A DNA stretch of 64,000 nt from Nocardioides sp. zg-1230 (GTDB lineage: Bacteria; Actinomycetota; Actinomycetes; Propionibacteriales; Nocardioidaceae): contig NZ_JABJQZ010000001.1 in the NCBI RefSeq assembly GCF_013155335.1, forward strand, positions 186,001 to 250,000, in the 5' to 3' direction. The first letter of the stretch is position 1; every line of letters begins with the position of its first letter. Positions 53,108-62,672 of this stretch are shown piece after piece. The translations under genes and the position numbers were made by a program. The notes beneath the pieces were generated by a model. It ran no database searches. It had not been told where the DNA came from and saw only the letters and a program-made list of their open reading frames with translations.

Positions 53108-55237
53108 ATGTCACCACGCATTCCACGGGCCGGCGCCACCAGGCTGGCCACCGTCACCGCTCTCGTCGCCGCAGGACTAGCTGCCACCGCAGCGGGTGCC
53201 ACCGGCAACGCCGGGCGCGACGACGCACCACGTGAGCTGGCCCGCGCGGCAGCCGACGACACCACGCAGATCGTCATGGTCAAGGCCCCGACGGTCGAGG
53301 ACCGCAACGAGGTCATCGGGCTCGGTCTCGACGTCACCGAGCACGCCGACAGGCGCGGCATCGAGGTCGTCCTCCACGACGCCGAGGACGCCCAGACCCT
53401 GCGCGACGCCGGCTTCACCTGGCGGGTCACCGTCAAGGACCTCGAGGCGCTCACGAAGAAGAACGCCAAGGCCGATCGCGCGTACGCCGCCTCGGTGGCC
53501 GACTCGGGACTGCCCAGCGGCCGCACCTCCTACCGGCAGTACGCCGACTACCTCAGCGACATGGAGCAGCTGGCCAGCGACTACCCCTCGCTCACCCGCC
53601 CGCTGACCCTGGCCAACAAGACGGTCCTCGGCGAGGACATCCGCGGTATCGAGGTCACCGTCGACGCCGACAACGTCAAGGACGGCAAGCCGACCTTCCT
53701 GCTGATGGGTGCCCACCACGCGCGTGAGTGGCCCAGCGCCGAGCACACGATGGAGTTCGCCTTCGACCTGCTCCAGTCCTACACCGCCGGCGACGCGCGG
53801 GCACGTGACCTGCTGTCGCGCTCGCGGGTGATCCTGGTGCCGGTCGTCAACGTCGACGGCTTCAAGATCTCGCGCACCGCCGCGCCGCTGGGCAACTTCT
53901 CCGTCTTCGACTACGAGATGAAGCGCAAGAACTGCTCCATCTCGGCGAACACCCCGGCCCAGTACACGACCGGCTCGTGCGACAACAACCTCGCCGGTCG
54001 CCTGCGCGGCACCGACCTCAACCGCAACTACCCCGGCTTCTGGGGCGGCGGCGGCGCCAGCACCAACTGGTCCAACGACACCTACCGCGGCGACGCCCCC
54101 GGCAGCGAGCCCGAGAGCGACGCGGTCCGCAAGCTCATCTCCGAGCGCGCGGTCACGGTGATGATCTCCAACCACACCTACAGCAACCTCGTCCTGCGTC
54201 CCCCGGCCATCGCCTCCACCGGCTTCGCGATCGACGAGCCCGAGCTGAAGGCCTTGGGTGACGCGATGGCGTCGAAGAACGACTACGTCAGCCAGGCGTC
54301 CTACCAGCTCTACGACACCTCGGGCTCCACCGAGGACTGGAGCTACTGGATCACCGGCGGCTTCGGCTACACCTTCGAGATCGGTGACGAGGGCTTCCAC
54401 CCGGCCTACGAGGAGGCGGTGGTCGGCGAGTACCTCGGCCAGGCACCGGCCGACGGCGCCGGGCTCGGCGGCAACCGGGAGGCGTACTGGCTCGCGACCG
54501 AGGCGGCCGCCGACCGCGACCTGCACTCGGTCATCACGGGCACCGCGCCGGCCAAGCACACGGTCAGCGTGACCAAGACGGTGACGTCGGAGACCTCCCC
54601 GGTCATCCAGACCAACGGCACGGTCGGGGAGCCGCTGCTCTACACCGACAAGCTGCGCACCGACTACACCTCGGAGGGGGGACGCTTCGACTTCGACGTC
54701 AACCCCTCGACCCGGCCGCTCGTGATGGGTCGCTACGGCCGTGAGGCCCAGGGGCCGCCGCAGGCGCCGATCACGTTGGTCAACCCGGTCGGCGTGCCGG
54801 CGGTCGGCGGGAGCGAGTACGTCACCTTCGAGGTGCAGGGCATGCCGGCTGTGGACAACGGCTGGCTGGACGTGTCCATCGACTGGCCGGCCACTGCGGA
54901 CCCGGAGGCACAGGACTGGGACTTCTTCCTCTACGGTCCCGACGGTGAGCCGGTCGGGTCCGGCGCCACGCTGGCGAACCCCGAGGTGATCACGATCCCC
55001 GACCCACAGCCGGGCACCTACACCCTCGAGGCCAACAACTACGCCGGCGGCACGGCGGAGTACGACTGGTCCGGCACCGTCGCCTTCCGGAGCCCGGACG
55101 GCCCGACCGGGACCAAGGAGGCGTGGCTGCTGAGCTGCGCCGACAAGCGCGGCAACGTGCTGGCCACCCGTGAGGTCATCGTCGACCGCGGTGAGGCCGT
55201 CGACGTCGGCAACGCCTGCAAGAGGAACAAGGAGTAG
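53108..55237 (+). CDS. Secreted M14 family zinc carboxypeptidase
   Basis: A 709-residue exported metallopeptidase. The N-terminal signal peptide is TRLATVTALVAAGLAATAAG. A propeptide-like region (~35-165) precedes the M14 domain with zinc ligands in LMGAHHAREWPSAEH (HxxE) and ISNHTYSNLVLRP (His), substrate Arg/Asn in GTDLNRNYPGFWG, and the catalytic Glu in YTFEIGDEGFHP. The C-terminal ~250 residues include two beta-rich regions, one resembling a P/pre-peptidase-type domain (WDFFLYGPDGEPVGSGATLA, TYTLEANNYAGGTAEYDW). The ATG at 53108 begins the signal peptide. It degrades extracellular peptides. Confidence 0.92.
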   Translation: MSPRIPRAGATRLATVTALVAAGLAATAAGATGNAGRDDAPRELARAAADDTTQIVMVKAPTVEDRNEVIGLGLDVTEHADRRGIEVVLHDAEDAQTLRDAGFTWRVTVKDLEALTKKNAKADRAYAASVADSGLPSGRTSYRQYADYLSDMEQLASDYPSLTRPLTLANKTVLGEDIRGIEVTVDADNVKDGKPTFLLMGAHHAREWPSAEHTMEFAFDLLQSYTAGDARARDLLSRSRVILVPVVNVDGFKISRTAAPLGNFSVFDYEMKRKNCSISANTPAQYTTGSCDNNLAGRLRGTDLNRNYPGFWGGGGASTNWSNDTYRGDAPGSEPESDAVRKLISERAVTVMISNHTYSNLVLRPPAIASTGFAIDEPELKALGDAMASKNDYVSQASYQLYDTSGSTEDWSYWITGGFGYTFEIGDEGFHPAYEEAVVGEYLGQAPADGAGLGGNREAYWLATEAAADRDLHSVITGTAPAKHTVSVTKTVTSETSPVIQTNGTVGEPLLYTDKLRTDYTSEGGRFDFDVNPSTRPLVMGRYGREAQGPPQAPITLVNPVGVPAVGGSEYVTFEVQGMPAVDNGWLDVSIDWPATADPEAQDWDFFLYGPDGEPVGSGATLANPEVITIPDPQPGTYTLEANNYAGGTAEYDWSGTVAFRSPDGPTGTKEAWLLSCADKRGNVLATREVIVDRGEAVDVGNACKRNKE

Positions 55238-55251
55238 CACCGGCAAGGACA

Positions 55252-55289
55252 ACGACGGCGGCCCGGGTGCGATGCACCCGGGCCGTCGT
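55252..55289. terminator. Terminator between M14 peptidase and hflX
   Basis: ACGACGGCGGCCCGGGTG (55252-55269) pairs with CACCCGGGCCGTCGT (55275-55289) with one 2-base bulge and a 5-base loop, between convergent genes. Confidence 0.75.
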
Positions 55290-55306
55290 GTGTCGTCAGG
55301 CGTGGA

Positions 55307-56863
55307 TCAGCGGGCGTAGCCCTCGAGCTCGCCGGCGAGGTCGGCGTTGGCACGGCCGACCACGAGCGTGCCGTCGCCGGTGTGCTCCATCGAGCCGATC
55401 TCGGCCTCCTGGTGGATCCGGTTGACCAGGTCGCCGCGCTCGTAGGGCAGCAGCACGTCGAACTCGACCTGCGGCCGCGGCAGCTCGGACTCGATGGTGC
55501 GCAGCGCCTCCTCGATGCCCTCGCCGGTCTTCGCGCTCACCACGACGCTGTGCGGCTCGCGGGCCTTGAGCCGGCCGATCACGAGGGGGTCGGCGGCGTC
55601 GGCCTTGTTGATGACGATGACCTCGGGCACCTTGGTCGCACCGATCTCGGCGAGCACCTCACGCACCGCGGCGATCTGGCCCTCGGGGTCGGGGTGCGAG
55701 CCGTCGACCACGTGGAGCAGCAGGTCGGCGTCGGCGACCTCCTCCAACGTCGAGCGGAACGCCTCGACGAGGTCGTGCGGCAGGTGGCGGACGAAGCCCA
55801 CGGTGTCGGACATCGTGTAGACGCGGCCGTCGCTGGTCGTCGTACGACGCGTGGTGGGGTCGAGGGTCGCGAACAGCGCGTCCTCCACCAGCACACCGGC
55901 GTCGGTGAGCCGGTTGAGCAGCGACGACTTGCCGGCGTTGGTGTAGCCCGCGATCGCGACGCTCGGCACGTGGTTGCGGCGCCGCGACTGGCGCTTGACC
56001 TCGCGGGTGCCGCGCATCTCCTTGAGCTCGCGGCGCAGCTTGGCGATCTTGGTGTTGATGCGGCGCCGGTCGGTCTCGATCTTGGTCTCACCGGGACCGC
56101 GGCCGCCGATGCCCTCACCGCCCGCGGCACGGCCACCGGCCTGGCGGGACAGGTTGCCGCCCCAGCCGCGCAGGCGCTGCTTCATGTACTGCAGCTGAGC
56201 CAGCTCGACCTGCGCCTGGCCCTCCTTGCTCTTCGCGTGCTGGGCGAAGATGTCGAGGATCAGCGCGGTGCGGTCGACGACCTTGACCTTGATCTTGTCC
56301 TCGAGGTTGCGCAGCTGGCTGGGCGCGAGCTCACCGTCGCAGATGACGGTGTCGGCGCCGGTGGCCTGCACGATCTCGCGGATCGCCTCGACCTTGCCGC
56401 GACCGATGTAGGTCGCCGGGTCGGGCTTCTGCCGGCGCTGGAAGACGGCCTCGAGCACCTCGGACCCGGCGGTCTCGGCGAGCAGTGCGAGCTCGGCCAT
56501 GGAGTTCTCGGCGTCGGTGACGGACCCCTCGGTCCACACGCCGACGAGCACGACCTTCTCCAGGCGGAGCTGGCGGTACTCGACCTCGGTGATGTCCTCG
56601 AGCTCGGTGCGCAGGCTCGCGACCCGGCGCAGGGCGTGGCGCTCGGCGAGCTCCTGCGCGCCGAGGGTCAGCTCCTCGGGGTCGTCCTCGTCGTAGTCGT
56701 CGTACGCCGTGTCGGCATAGCCGGACTCGAAGTCAGCATCGTCGTCGGTGTCTTCGGCGGCGTCGGTGTCGAGCAGCTCGTCGTCGAGCTCGATCGCGTC
56801 GTCGTCCCAGCCGCGGGTGGCGTCGAGGGCGTCGCGCAGGTTGAAGTCAGGTGCGTTCGTCAT
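55307..56863 (-). CDS. hflX: Ribosome-associated GTPase HflX
   Basis: A 518-residue GTPase that splits stalled 70S ribosomes. The HflX N-domain includes DPATYIGRGKVEAIREI and CDGELAPSQLRNLED; a Gly-rich linker (GWGGNLSRQAGGRAAGGEGI) precedes the G domain: G1 AGYTNAGKSSLLN, G3 DTVGFVRHLPHDLVEAF, G4 INKADAA, G5 VVSAKTGEG. The first ~65 residues are an acidic extension (DDDADFESGYADTAYDDYDE) typical of actinobacteria. It belongs to the miaA-dapF-hflX neighbourhood common in actinobacteria, here spread by inserted genes. Confidence 0.95.
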   Translation of the reverse strand: MTNAPDFNLRDALDATRGWDDDAIELDDELLDTDAAEDTDDDADFESGYADTAYDDYDEDDPEELTLGAQELAERHALRRVASLRTELEDITEVEYRQLRLEKVVLVGVWTEGSVTDAENSMAELALLAETAGSEVLEAVFQRRQKPDPATYIGRGKVEAIREIVQATGADTVICDGELAPSQLRNLEDKIKVKVVDRTALILDIFAQHAKSKEGQAQVELAQLQYMKQRLRGWGGNLSRQAGGRAAGGEGIGGRGPGETKIETDRRRINTKIAKLRRELKEMRGTREVKRQSRRRNHVPSVAIAGYTNAGKSSLLNRLTDAGVLVEDALFATLDPTTRRTTTSDGRVYTMSDTVGFVRHLPHDLVEAFRSTLEEVADADLLLHVVDGSHPDPEGQIAAVREVLAEIGATKVPEVIVINKADAADPLVIGRLKAREPHSVVVSAKTGEGIEEALRTIESELPRPQVEFDVLLPYERGDLVNRIHQEAEIGSMEHTGDGTLVVGRANADLAGELEGYAR

Positions 56864-56956
56864 ATGTGAGCAAGGGTAGGTCGCCCGGTCCCACCTGCGC
56901 GAACGGTTTCGCGCAGGGCTGACAGCCGGGCTGACGGCCGCAGCCGGCGCACGGGC

Positions 56957-57694
56957 TCAGGCGCGGTGCCGTCCGGCGGGCATCGCGGGCTCCCCCACCA
57001 GGGACCCCTCGTCGACGAACTCGTCGCACGCAGCGCGTACGTCGTGGGGCGTGTGCCCCGGCCCGACCACCACGACGCGGACGCCGGCCGCGTGCAGGCG
57101 GTGCAGCAGCGGGAGCATCGAGGTCATGTCACCGGCGAGGACCACCTCGTCGACCGCCGCCTCGCGGGCGATGTCGACGGCGTCGATGGCCAGCGCCACC
57201 CGTGTCTGCTCGTCGTCGCCGGCGAGCTGGTGGAAGGAGTGCAGCCCCTGGCGCCGCAACCGGTCGACCCACGACCCGAGGTCGGAGCGGCTCCAGTCCG
57301 CGTAGGCGCGGCACACGGTGACGGCGCCACGCCCGGGGAGCCGGTCGAGCAGGCCCGCGGCGGCGTCGGCGGTGATGCGACGCGCGTCGATCAGCACCGC
57401 CACCCTCCTCGCGAGGTCGAGCTCGTCCGCGACCGGTCGCCGCGGGAGGACGCGGGCGGCGGGCACCGGCGCCGGTCGCTCGGTCACGTCAGGTGTCTTC
57501 ACGTCGGGCGCCTTCGCGTCGGGCGGCTCCAGCGGCGCCTTCACGGCAGGCGCCTTCGCGTCCGGTGCCTTCGGCTCCTGCGCCACGCGCAGGGCGCCGC
57601 CGCGGCGCGCGCCCATCCATCGTCGTACGAGCGTGGCCAGCTCGTTGTCGTCCCCGTCGGCCGTCGCTGCGCGCGGCTCCACCACGTTGGTCAT
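56957..57694 (-). CDS. NYN-domain protein (PIN-like RNase fold)
   Basis: A 245-residue protein. After a variable N-terminal ~80 residues with a low-complexity repeat (KAPDAKAPAVKAPLEPPDAK) there is a NYN domain: VAVLIDARRITADAAAGLLD (first acidic position), VCRAYADWSR, VALAIDAVDIARE (central Asp) and VVLAGDMTSMLPLLHRLHAA, VVVVGPGHTPHDVRAACDEF. The last matches the D-x-D/S and T-P-x-x-L/V pattern of NYN nucleases. The usual second Asp of GDxDF is replaced by GDMTS, so activity is uncertain. The ATG at 57694 is the first that fits its length. Confidence 0.85.
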   Translation of the reverse strand: MTNVVEPRAATADGDDNELATLVRRWMGARRGGALRVAQEPKAPDAKAPAVKAPLEPPDAKAPDVKTPDVTERPAPVPAARVLPRRPVADELDLARRVAVLIDARRITADAAAGLLDRLPGRGAVTVCRAYADWSRSDLGSWVDRLRRQGLHSFHQLAGDDEQTRVALAIDAVDIAREAAVDEVVLAGDMTSMLPLLHRLHAAGVRVVVVGPGHTPHDVRAACDEFVDEGSLVGEPAMPAGRHRA

Positions 57695-57818
57695 CGTGCC
57701 CCCCACAGGCGTTGATGCATGCTTCCCGCAAGCACCATCCACCCTTTCGGGCGACCCGTGCCGGGGTTCGCCCGAATCGTGGACGACGGTCTGGACCAGT
57801 GCAGCGGTCAGGCCGACG

Positions 57819-58595
57819 TCACTTGGGTGGCATCCGGATGCCGCCGTCGACGCGGATCGTCTCGCCGTTCATGTAGGAGTTGGTCAGGCACTCCACGACC
57901 ATGCTGGCGAGCTCCTCCGCGCGGCCGAGGCGCTTCGGGAACAGGACGTTCTGGCCGAGGTTGGCCTTGAACTCCTCGGGGTTGGGGAACGCGTCGTAGA
58001 TCGGGGTGTCGATCAGCCCGGGCGCCACGGTGTTGAGCCGGATGCCGGCCGCCGACAGGTCGCGTGCGACGGGCAGGGTCATGCCGACGACGCCGCCCTT
58101 GGAGGCGGAGTAGGACGCCTGGCCGATCTGGCCGTCGAACGCGGCGACCGAGGCGAGGTTCACGATCGCACCGCGCTGGCCGTCGGCGTCGGGCTCGTTG
58201 CGGCTCATCACGGTCGCGGCCTGGCGGGTCATGTCGAAGGTGCCGATCAGGTTGATCTCGACGACCTTGCGGAAGGCGTCGAGGTCGTGGGCCTGCTCGA
58301 GCAGCCCGTCGCGACCGATGGTGCGCTGCGCCCAGCCGATGCCGGCGGAGTTGACGCACGCGCGCAGCGGGGCGATCTCGGCGGCCGCCTCGACGGCGGC
58401 GGCGACCTGCTCTGTCTTCGTCACGTCGACGGAGGCGAAGACGCCGCCGATCTCCGTGGCCAGCGCCTCGCCCTTCTCGGCGTTGAGGTCGGCGACGACG
58501 ACCACGGCGCCCCGGGCAGCGAGGGCTCGCGCGACGGCGGCACCGATGCCGCTCGCGCCGCCGGTGACGATGGCGGTGGATCCGGTGATGTCCAT
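57819..58595 (-). CDS. SDR oxidoreductase, 3-hydroxyacyl-CoA dehydrogenase (HSD10-like)
   Basis: A 258-residue SDR. NAD site VTGGASGIGAAVARALA with Asp in VVVADLNAEKG (NAD preference), NSAG motif ACVNSAGIGWAQR, catalytic Ser in VNLASVAAFDG, Tyr/Lys in ASYSASKGGVVGM, and VAPGLIDTPIY. The insertion RNEPDADGQRGAIVNLAS before the Ser and the pattern around the nucleotide site are typical of 17beta-HSD10/short-chain 3-hydroxyacyl-CoA dehydrogenases, so a role in fatty acid or branched-chain beta-oxidation is likely. The ATG at 58595 is directly before the Rossmann motif. Confidence 0.9.
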   Translation of the reverse strand: MDITGSTAIVTGGASGIGAAVARALAARGAVVVVADLNAEKGEALATEIGGVFASVDVTKTEQVAAAVEAAAEIAPLRACVNSAGIGWAQRTIGRDGLLEQAHDLDAFRKVVEINLIGTFDMTRQAATVMSRNEPDADGQRGAIVNLASVAAFDGQIGQASYSASKGGVVGMTLPVARDLSAAGIRLNTVAPGLIDTPIYDAFPNPEEFKANLGQNVLFPKRLGRAEELASMVVECLTNSYMNGETIRVDGGIRMPPK

Positions 58596-58672
58596 GGCCC
58601 GGATCGTAGACGGGTCGAGTGCGCGGCCCCGCGGCGGATGGTGCCGCGAGCGCACTCGACCTCGGGCGTGGC

Positions 58673-59458
58673 TCAGAGGTCGGTGACGCCCTCGGCGACG
58701 AGCACGGCAGGGCCGGTCATCAGGACGCGGTCGTCCTCGGTCCACACCACGTGCAGCGTGCCGCCGGGCAGGTCGACGCGGTACGTCGTCCCGCGGGGCG
58801 CGTCGTCGGCCAGTGCCGTGGCGACCGCCACCGCGCAGGCGCCGGTGCCGCAGGAGCGGGTCTCGCCCGAGCCGCGCTCGTGCACCCGCATCGCCACGTG
58901 GTGCTCACCGCGACGCACCACGAACTCGACGTTGACGCCCTCGGGGTAGATCGCGTCGTCGTGCTCCGGCGGCTCGAGCAGCGGGCCCGGCTCGGCCAGG
59001 TTGTCGACGTACGCCACGGCGTGGGGGTTGCCCATCGAGACGTGGACGGCGGGCCAGGTGTGGCCCATCACCGACACCTCGGTCTCGCCCAGCACCTCGG
59101 GGGTGCCCATGTCGGCGGTGTACTCGTCGCCGGTCCGGTCGAGGACCTTCACGCCCGCGCGCGTCCCGATGCGCATCGGGAAGGGCTCGCCCTCGTGCTC
59201 GTGGAGGTAGCGGGCGAAGACCCGGATCCCGTTGCCGCACATCTCGCTGAGCGACCCGTCGGCGTTGCGGTAGTCCATGAACCAGCCGTCGCCCTGACGG
59301 ACGGCCCGGAGCACGCCGTCGCCGCCGATGCCGGACCGGCGGTCGCACAGCGCCCGCACCCGCTCCGCGGACAGGTCACCGTGGACCGTGCCGTCGGGGT
59401 CGGGCAGCACCACGAAGTCGTTCTCCGTGCCGTGGCCCTTGCGGAAGGGGTAGCTCAC
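58673..59458 (-). CDS. dapF: Diaminopimelate epimerase
   Basis: A 261-residue cofactor-free racemase converting LL- to meso-diaminopimelate for lysine and peptidoglycan. The two catalytic Cys are in SEMCGNGIRV (Cys74) and TRSCGTGACAV (Cys203). Substrate-binding segments are FRKGHGTENDFVVL at the N-terminus and VSMGNPHAVAYVDN in the middle. Length is normal. It stands between ggt and an SDR gene on the same strand and is part of the dispersed miaA-dapF-hflX order. Confidence 0.96.
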   Translation of the reverse strand: MSYPFRKGHGTENDFVVLPDPDGTVHGDLSAERVRALCDRRSGIGGDGVLRAVRQGDGWFMDYRNADGSLSEMCGNGIRVFARYLHEHEGEPFPMRIGTRAGVKVLDRTGDEYTADMGTPEVLGETEVSVMGHTWPAVHVSMGNPHAVAYVDNLAEPGPLLEPPEHDDAIYPEGVNVEFVVRRGEHHVAMRVHERGSGETRSCGTGACAVAVATALADDAPRGTTYRVDLPGGTLHVVWTEDDRVLMTGPAVLVAEGVTDL

Positions 59459-59486
59459 GCCCCGATCATGGCAGGCCCGCGGACGA

Positions 59487-61352
59487 CTACCGCGGGTCGA
59501 CCACCTTCGCGGACCCCTTGCCGCGACGGCTCGGCTCGGCCACCGCGGTCAGCCGCTTGCGCGGCCCGATCTCGATCGCCGTCGCCGCACCGATCTCGGC
59601 GGCGCTGGTGAACGCGTCGCCCGCCGGGACCAGCGTGTGCCCGAGCGCCGTCAGCGCCGGACCGTAGGTCGCGATGAACGCCGGCTCGGCGGTCACGTTG
59701 GTCGTGTTGCGCTGGGTGGCGCGCGGCGCCGCGATGGCCTCCTCGATCGTCATGCCGAGGTCGATGCGGTTGACCAGCATCTGCAGCACGGTCGTGATGA
59801 TCGTCGAGCCACCGGGCGAGCCGAGGGCGAGGAACGGCTTGCCGTCCTTGAGCACGATCGTCGGCGACATCGAGCTCCGCGGACGCTTGCCGGGCTGGAT
59901 GCGGTTGGGGTCGGCGGCGTCGTACACGGTCGAGAAGTCGGTGAGCTCGTTGTTGAGCAGGAAGCCGTGGCCCGGCACGACCATGCCCGAGCCGCCGGTC
60001 TGCTCGATGGTGAGGGTGTACTCGACGACGTTGCCCCACTGGTCGGCGACCGTGAGGTTGGTGGTGGAGATGTTCTCGGTGTCGGCGTCGGTGGTGCCCT
60101 TCGCCGTCGACGGGGAGCACACGCCGTCGTACGACGTCACGTCACCCGCCGCGACCGGCTTGGTCGCGGCCTTCGCCGGGTCGAGGAAGCAGGCCCGCTC
60201 GGCGGCGAACCGGTCGTCGAGGAGCCGCTTGGTCGGCACGTCGACGAAGGCGGGGTCACCGAGGTACTTGCCGCGGTCGGCGTAGGCCAGGGCACTGGCC
60301 TCGAGGTAGTGGTGGAGCGCCTGCTCCGCCGTCATCGACGAGAGGTCGTAGCGCTCCAGGATGTTGAGCGCCTCGCCGACGGTCGTGCCGCCCGACGAGG
60401 AGGGCGCCATGCCGTAGACGTCGTGGCCGCGGTAGGTGGTGCGGACGGCACGCTGCGAGCGGACGCGGTAGTCGCGCAGGTCGCGCGCGGTGAGCCAGCC
60501 GGCGGGCACGGGGAGCTCGGTGTTCTTGGTGGTGCGGGGCTTGCGCACGACCTCCGACATCAGCCGGGCGAGCTTGCCGCGGTAGAACGCCTTCGTGCCC
60601 CGCTGGGCGATCATGTCGTAGGTCTCGGCGAGCTCGGGGTTGCGGAAGACCGAGCCGACCTTGGGGGCGTCGCCCTTGGGCAGGAACAGCTTCTTGGTGT
60701 CCTTGAAGGCCGCGAAGCGCACCTCGTTGTCGAGCGTCTGCTGGCGGAAGGTCTCGTCGACCTTGAAGCCGCGACGCGCGACCTTGGTGGCCGGAGCCAG
60801 GGCGTCGGCGAGCGAGAGCGTGCCCCAGTTGGCGAGCGCCTTGTCCCAGGTGGCGAGGGTGCCGGGGGTGCCGACGCTCGCGCCGCTGGTCACCAGGTCG
60901 GGGGTGAACGGGTAGGGCTTGCCCGTCGCCGGGTCGATGAAGGCGTCCTGCGGCATCTTCATCGGGGCGGTCTCGCGGCCGTCGAGCGTGCGGACCTTGC
61001 CGGACTTGGCGTTGTAGAAGACGAAGTAGCCGCCTCCGCCGATGCCGGCGCTGTAGGGCTCGGTGACGCCGAGCGTCGCCGCAGCCGCCACCGCGGCGTC
61101 GACCGCGTTGCCGCCCGCCTTGAGGACCTTGAGCCCGGCAGCGCTCGCCTCGGGGTCGACCGTGCTGATCGCGCCGCCCTTGCCGACCGCGGTCGGATCC
61201 TTGACGGTCGGGCGGTCCGAGGTGGTCGACGGCGCCGGCGCGGCCTGCGGCGCGGGCTGGGCGGGGACCGGGGTCGCGACGAGCGCGGCAGCGACGGCGA
61301 GTCCGCTGGCGGCCGAGATACCGGCGGTGACGCGGCGGGCGAGGTGGGACAT
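59487..61352 (-). CDS. ggt: Gamma-glutamyltransferase (secreted)
   Basis: A 621-residue exported N-terminal nucleophile hydrolase. The signal peptide SHLARRVTAGISAASGLAVA precedes a Pro/Ala-rich linker. The autocleavage site and nucleophile Thr are in ENISTTNLTVADQWGN near residue 427, and the small-subunit signatures PRSSMSPTIVLKDGKPF and LGSPGGSTIITTVLQM follow. The large subunit has LDGRETAP (Arg contacting the gamma-glutamyl carboxylate). It hydrolyses or transfers gamma-glutamyl groups of glutathione-like thiols outside the membrane. Mycothiol-using actinobacteria also carry such enzymes. Confidence 0.94.
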   Translation of the reverse strand: MSHLARRVTAGISAASGLAVAAALVATPVPAQPAPQAAPAPSTTSDRPTVKDPTAVGKGGAISTVDPEASAAGLKVLKAGGNAVDAAVAAAATLGVTEPYSAGIGGGGYFVFYNAKSGKVRTLDGRETAPMKMPQDAFIDPATGKPYPFTPDLVTSGASVGTPGTLATWDKALANWGTLSLADALAPATKVARRGFKVDETFRQQTLDNEVRFAAFKDTKKLFLPKGDAPKVGSVFRNPELAETYDMIAQRGTKAFYRGKLARLMSEVVRKPRTTKNTELPVPAGWLTARDLRDYRVRSQRAVRTTYRGHDVYGMAPSSSGGTTVGEALNILERYDLSSMTAEQALHHYLEASALAYADRGKYLGDPAFVDVPTKRLLDDRFAAERACFLDPAKAATKPVAAGDVTSYDGVCSPSTAKGTTDADTENISTTNLTVADQWGNVVEYTLTIEQTGGSGMVVPGHGFLLNNELTDFSTVYDAADPNRIQPGKRPRSSMSPTIVLKDGKPFLALGSPGGSTIITTVLQMLVNRIDLGMTIEEAIAAPRATQRNTTNVTAEPAFIATYGPALTALGHTLVPAGDAFTSAAEIGAATAIEIGPRKRLTAVAEPSRRGKGSAKVVDPR

Positions 61353-61463
61353 GGGGGTTCCTCCCGAGAGTCGGTGATCCCACCCTGCCCCCGCCCCTGC
61401 AGGTTGTCCAACACCCCCGCGGGTGCGTCGTCGCGCACCCGCCTCGCGCGGTCAGCGGACGAC

Positions 61464-61982
61464 TCAGCGGACGACGGAGTAGCGCCCGCACATGAAGTCG
61501 CGGTTGCGGGCGGTCTCCTCGAGGCGCAGCTCGACGTGGCGCGGCAGCACGGGGGCTCCGCTGCCGACGGTCACCGGGGCGTACTGGATCCACACCTCGT
61601 CGAGCAGCCCGGCGTCGTGGAACTGGCCCACCAGCTCACCGCCACCCACGACCCACAGGTCCTTGCCGTCGGCGACCTCGGTCATCTCGACGTGGACGCG
61701 GCGCACGTCGTCACGGTCGAAGCGCACGCTCGGCGGGGCATCGGGGAAGGTGCGGTGGGTCAGCACCCAGGTCGGCAGCGGCCCCCACGGGTCGTCGTCG
61801 TGGTCGAGGATCCACTGCCAGGTGCTGGCGCCCATGACACAGGCGCCGAGCCGCTCCCGGAACGCGGGGTAGGCCATCGGACCCGCTTCGTCGATGTCAC
61901 GCGAGGTGAGCCAGTCGAGCGAATGGTCGTCGGTCGCGATGAAGCCGTCGAGCGTGCAGCCGGTGTAGTAGATCGTCGCCAT
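61464..61982 (-). CDS. Dihydrofolate reductase family protein (RibD C-terminal-like)
   Basis: A 172-residue protein of the DHFR/RibD_C superfamily: YYTGCTLDGFIATDDHSLDW at the N-terminus, ACVMGASTWQWILDHDD, DLWVVGGGELVGQFHDAGLL and VWIQYAPVTVGSGAPVLP. This is the YyaP/YwjB type rather than a true folate reductase; the substrate is unknown. Its stop codon lies in a short tandem repeat (CAGCGGACGACT twice), so the reading frame end may be variable between strains. Hairpin 61419-61442 follows it. Confidence 0.88.
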   Translation of the reverse strand: MATIYYTGCTLDGFIATDDHSLDWLTSRDIDEAGPMAYPAFRERLGACVMGASTWQWILDHDDDPWGPLPTWVLTHRTFPDAPPSVRFDRDDVRRVHVEMTEVADGKDLWVVGGGELVGQFHDAGLLDEVWIQYAPVTVGSGAPVLPRHVELRLEETARNRDFMCGRYSVVR

Positions 61983-62079
61983 CGGTCCACCATCGCACCG
62001 CCCACCGACACCGCGCTTGCAGCTGATGCTGACGCCCTCCCGACATCAGCCGCACGACCAGAGCCTGCCGGCATGAGGA

Positions 62080-62664
62080 CTACCGGACGAGCGCGTCGAG
62101 GGCGGCCTCCGCCGCCTCGGGCGCGAGGTGGCCGAGCGTGATCAGCTGCGCCATCCCGTGCACCGTCGACCAGAGCGCGGCCGACAGGGCCATCGGGTCG
62201 CGACCCTCCCAGCCGGGCTCCTGCACGAGCTCGTCGACCAGGGAGCCGAGCAGCTCCTCGTTGCGGGCGATCAGGGGCGCCATCTCCGCGCTGGGTGCGC
62301 CCGCGGCGCAGTAGTCCGGGTCGAAGACCAGCGCGAACGCCTGCGGGTGGGCGGCGGCGTACGCGACGTAGGCCAGTCCGAGCGCACGCACCTTCGCAAC
62401 CGTCCCCTCGGCCGCGGCGACCGCCTCCTCCTGGGCGGCCAGCAGTGCCGCCATGCCGCGCACCCCGAGCGCGCTGAGCAGCGCGGCGCGGTCGCCGAAG
62501 TGGTGGTAGGGCGCGTTGTGGCTCACCCCGGCCCGCCGGGCGACCTCGCGCAGGCTGATCTTGGCCGCCGACGTGGTCTCGAGCAGGTCGAGCGCGGCGT
62601 CCTCGAGCGCGGCCTGCAGGTTGCCGTGGTGGTATCCGGCCGCAGATCTTGACATGAGCAACAT
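62080..62664 (-). CDS. TetR/AcrR family regulator
   Basis: A 194-residue TetR regulator. The N-terminal HTH is AALEDAALDLLETTSAAKIS then LREVARRAGVSHNAPYHHF. The C-terminal ligand domain resembles TetR_C_33/WHG type (LGLAYVAYAAAHPQAFALVF ... ALWSTVHGMAQLITLG). I use the ATG at 62664 because GGAG stands at good spacing; the next ATG is three codons on. It is divergent from an NAD(P)H oxidoreductase and a palindromic operator lies between the two starts, so it probably represses both genes. Confidence 0.9.
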   Translation of the reverse strand: MLLMSRSAAGYHHGNLQAALEDAALDLLETTSAAKISLREVARRAGVSHNAPYHHFGDRAALLSALGVRGMAALLAAQEEAVAAAEGTVAKVRALGLAYVAYAAAHPQAFALVFDPDYCAAGAPSAEMAPLIARNEELLGSLVDELVQEPGWEGRDPMALSAALWSTVHGMAQLITLGHLAPEAAEAALDALVR

Positions 62665-62672
62665 CCTACTCC

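Noticed and set aside
61454..61477. Tandem CAGCGGACGACT repeat as a phase-variation tract
   Set aside because: Only two copies with the stop codon inside; too short to call phase variation.
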